A stretch of 7,254 bases of DNA from Bacillota bacterium (GTDB lineage Bacteria; Bacillota_I; Bacilli_A; RF39; UBA660): positions 1 to 7,254 of the forward strand of contig JAGZRP010000035.1 in the NCBI GenBank assembly GCA_018381595.1, written 5' to 3'. The translations under genes and the position numbers were made by a program. This document shows, piece after piece, positions 5,913 through 7,254 of this stretch. Numbering within the stretch: position 1 is the first letter of the stretch; the number at the start of each line of letters is the position of its first letter. The notes beneath the pieces were generated by a model. It worked only from the letters and a program-made list of their open reading frames with translations, made no database searches and was not told where the DNA came from.

Positions 5913-6311
5913 AAAAAAATAATAGCTTGTCTTTGTGTTTGTCTTTTATTACTTCCTTTTTTTATGCCTGTAGAAGTAGAAGCAAAAACATTACAAGATT
6001 TAATCAATGAGTTAAATGACTTGGAATCAAAAAATAATCAAAATAATCAAGAAAAAGCATTAACACAAGAACAAATGAACCAAACAAGAGAGAATATTAA
6101 TAATATTAATAAGTCAATTGCAGCAGCGAAAAAAGAAGTAGAAGATTTAACGATTGAGATTAAAAAATTAGATAAAGAAATTAAGGAAAAAGATGAAGAA
6201 ATAAAAAAATTGGTGAATTTTGTTCAGATTTCAAATGGGGAAAGTGCTTATTTGGAATATGCCTTTGGGGCTCAAGATTTTACTGATTTTATTTATCGTA
6301 TGGCAATTTAA
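5910..6311 (+). CDS. N-terminal fragment: signal peptide plus coiled coil (133 aa)
   Basis: This is the translated part if the TAA at 6309-6311 acts as a stop. Residues 1-25 form a signal peptide (MKK, a Leu/Cys-rich core, likely cleavage after VEA at 23-25). Residues 27-105 are rich in Asn, Gln, Lys and Glu with heptad-like hydrophobic spacing, indicating a long coiled coil. It ends in AYLEYAFGAQDFTDFIYR, a segment that normally leads into a second coiled coil. By itself it would be a secreted coiled-coil protein with no enzyme domain. Confidence 0.7.
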   Translation: MKKIIACLCVCLLLLPFFMPVEVEAKTLQDLINELNDLESKNNQNNQEKALTQEQMNQTRENINNINKSIAAAKKEVEDLTIEIKKLDKEIKEKDEEIKKLVNFVQISNGESAYLEYAFGAQDFTDFIYRMAI

Positions 6312-6341
6312 GAACAGCTTGCGAAATATAATAAAAATTTA

Positions 6342-7100
6342 ATGACTAGTTATAATAATATGATTGTTCAGAATAAGAAAAAACAAGAAGAATTAAAGAA
6401 CCAACAAATTGTTTTAAAGGAACAAGAAGAAAAATTAAATGTAGAACTTGCGAAGTTAGGTGAGAAGATGACAACGCTTTCTGATACTTCCATCTCCCTA
6501 GCTGATGATATAAAGTTACAAAAAGAAATTGTAAAAGTATATGAGGATTTAGGTTGTAAAAGAAACGAAGACATTAGTACATGTGGACGTTCGAAATTAC
6601 CTCCAGGAACTTCCTTTTTAAGACCTCTTGTTAGGGGACATGTGAACAGTGAATGGGGAAGTCGTTGGGGTGGCTTCCATGAGGGAATTGATATGACAGT
6701 ATCTCCTAATGGAAATGTTCCTGTTTATGCATCAGGTAGTGGTCTTGTTGCTGCCATTCGAGTAAAACAACCATGTGGTGGTAATATGGTATTAATTCAC
6801 CATAATATCAATGGTAAAACTTATACTTCTATGTATGCTCATTTAAGAAGTATTACAGTATCCAAAGGACAACGTGTAACACAAAATACCCAAGTTGGAA
6901 TTATGGGTGGAAATCCTAGTACGGAATATTGGGATAGTTGTTCTACTGGACCACATATGCATTTTACAATCTCAACAGGATTATATGGAAATGATTACAC
7001 CAGTTGGGATACATTAATTAAACGTAGTATTAATCCAAGAAGTGTATGTAATTTCCCAGCACTTGGTGTCACATTCAAAGATAGAAGTACAAGATATTAA
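6342..7100 (+). CDS. C-terminal fragment: M23/LytM endopeptidase domain (252 aa if restarted at 6342)
   Basis: ATG 6342 is the first one after the premature stop, 30 nt on, but no Shine-Dalgarno precedes it. Residues 1-65 (from 6342) continue the coiled coil. The LytM domain follows from about residue 90: RPLVRGHVNSEWGSR, then HEGID with His113 and Asp117 as zinc ligands, SMYAHLRS with His167, and PHMHF with His205 and the ligand His207. All catalytic residues are present, so the intact protein would be an active peptidase, unlike degenerate activator-type EnvC. Five cysteines (72, 81, 145, 200, 236) could form disulfides outside the cell. Started here, the product lacks a signal peptide and would remain in the cytoplasm, so this piece is unlikely to work alone. 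Confidence 0.75.
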   Translation: MTSYNNMIVQNKKKQEELKNQQIVLKEQEEKLNVELAKLGEKMTTLSDTSISLADDIKLQKEIVKVYEDLGCKRNEDISTCGRSKLPPGTSFLRPLVRGHVNSEWGSRWGGFHEGIDMTVSPNGNVPVYASGSGLVAAIRVKQPCGGNMVLIHHNINGKTYTSMYAHLRSITVSKGQRVTQNTQVGIMGGNPSTEYWDSCSTGPHMHFTISTGLYGNDYTSWDTLIKRSINPRSVCNFPALGVTFKDRSTRY

Positions 7101-7126
7101 GAGAATACTCAGTTCTCTTTTTTCTT
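7099..7126 (+). terminator. Intrinsic terminator of the ygjP-like/M23 operon
   Basis: A 7-bp stem (AAGAGAA at 7099-7105, TTCTCTT at 7113-7119) with a TACTCAG loop is followed by TTTTTCTTTCTT. It overlaps the M23 stop codon. Confidence 0.8.
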
Positions 7127-7198
7127 TCTTATACCAGTCTTAGCGTTTATCACTTACTTTTCATTATGATTGAATCGCCGAGATTAAAATTTAAAAAC

Positions 7199-7227
7199 TT
7201 GTTACATTCAGGGATATATGCTATAAT
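7199..7227 (+). promoter_or_regulatory. Strong promoter reading out of the window
   Basis: TTGTTA (7199-7204), a 17-bp spacer, TG at 7219-7220 and TATAAT (7222-7227) make the best promoter in the window: a good -35, ideal spacing and an extended -10. A second extended -10, TGTTAAAAT, follows at 7233-7241. No coding start or RNA gene is visible before base 7254, so its gene lies beyond the edge. Confidence 0.7.
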
Positions 7228-7254
7228 TTGCTTGTTAAAATACGTAAATATAGA

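Larger units (their letters stand above)
5910..7100 (+). pseudogene. Secreted coiled-coil M23 peptidase gene interrupted by an in-frame TAA (codon 134)
   Basis: Bases 5910-7100 form one reading frame of 396 codons, broken only by TAA at 6309-6311. Both sides belong together: the N-terminal part ends ...TDFIYRMAI and the frame resumes directly with EQLAKYNKNLM, keeping the coiled-coil pattern typical of EnvC/PcsB-like proteins. No base is gained or lost, so this is a nonsense change, not a frameshift. One substitution from a sense codon such as TCA, TTA, AAA, CAA or GAA would explain it. The intact gene would encode a signal peptide, two coiled-coil stretches and a C-terminal LytM domain that cuts peptidoglycan cross-links at the cell surface. 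Alternatives are a recent pseudogene, a sequencing error, stop read-through, or a gene now working as two pieces. Codon quality on both sides shows no decay. Confidence 0.8.

Noticed and set aside
5792..6007. A 71-codon minus-strand frame over the YgjP-like/M23 junction
   Set aside because: It lies antisense to two well-supported genes and across the HELSH and signal-peptide coding segments.
6309..6341. Frameshift or programmed recoding joining the two M23 pieces
   Set aside because: Both pieces share one frame, so no shift is needed. The codon is TAA, and no selenocysteine or known read-through context is visible.
7127..7198. tRNA or other stable RNA gene after the last terminator
   Set aside because: No cloverleaf arms, CCA end or paired stems could be found in this short stretch.
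1..7254. CRISPR array or insertion sequence
   Set aside because: No regularly spaced direct repeats, terminal inverted repeats, target duplications or transposase-like frames were seen.

Overview
The window is AT-rich, low-GC DNA with a Gram-positive look: purine-rich Shine-Dalgarno sites, TATAAT boxes often preceded by TGn, and short hairpin terminators with T-runs. Trp is encoded by TGG and all genes end in TAA or TAG, so nothing suggests a TGA=Trp code. A secreted M23 cell-wall peptidase argues against a wall-less mollicute. My best inference is a low-GC Bacillota, possibly an uncultured gut Bacilli/Erysipelotrichia-like lineage; the sequence does not fix the species.

Layout. (1) 1-1394, +: the 3' part of a HerA/DUF87-family hexameric ATPase, cut by the window edge, with Walker A visible at 15-38 and Walker B at about 996-1010. 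(2) 1453-2235, +: a small HipA-like protein kinase with its own promoter and terminators on both sides. (3) 2259-3194, -: a TIGR01212/YtqA-type radical SAM enzyme, probably in tRNA wobble-uridine modification, converging on the kinase gene over a shared bidirectional terminator. (4) 3329-4939, +: a YfcC/DcuC-like membrane transporter, divergent from gene 3 and carrying a 93-residue lysine-rich cytoplasmic insertion. (5) 4979-5259: a 280-bp gap with no convincing gene. (6) 5269-5904, +: a YgjP/DUF45 zinc metallopeptidase. (7) 5910-7100, +: a secreted coiled-coil plus M23 (LytM) peptidase gene split by one in-frame TAA at 6309-6311. A terminator and a strong outward promoter for a gene beyond the window close the region.

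The genes look like separate short transcription units rather than one pathway. Only genes 6 and 7 are clearly co-transcribed. The HerA gene is the best lead to a larger system: HerA-family ATPases in bacteria often work with a nuclease or SIR2 effector in anti-phage defence, and the missing 5' end and any partner lie just upstream. The neighbouring orphan HipA-like kinase could belong to the same accessory region, but a terminator and its own promoter separate it from the HerA gene. The clearest anomaly is the nonsense codon in the M23 gene, because the frame is open on both sides and both domains are intact. A recurring theme is extended -10 boxes placed almost directly on the ribosome binding site or start codon, giving predicted leaders of 0-15 nt.
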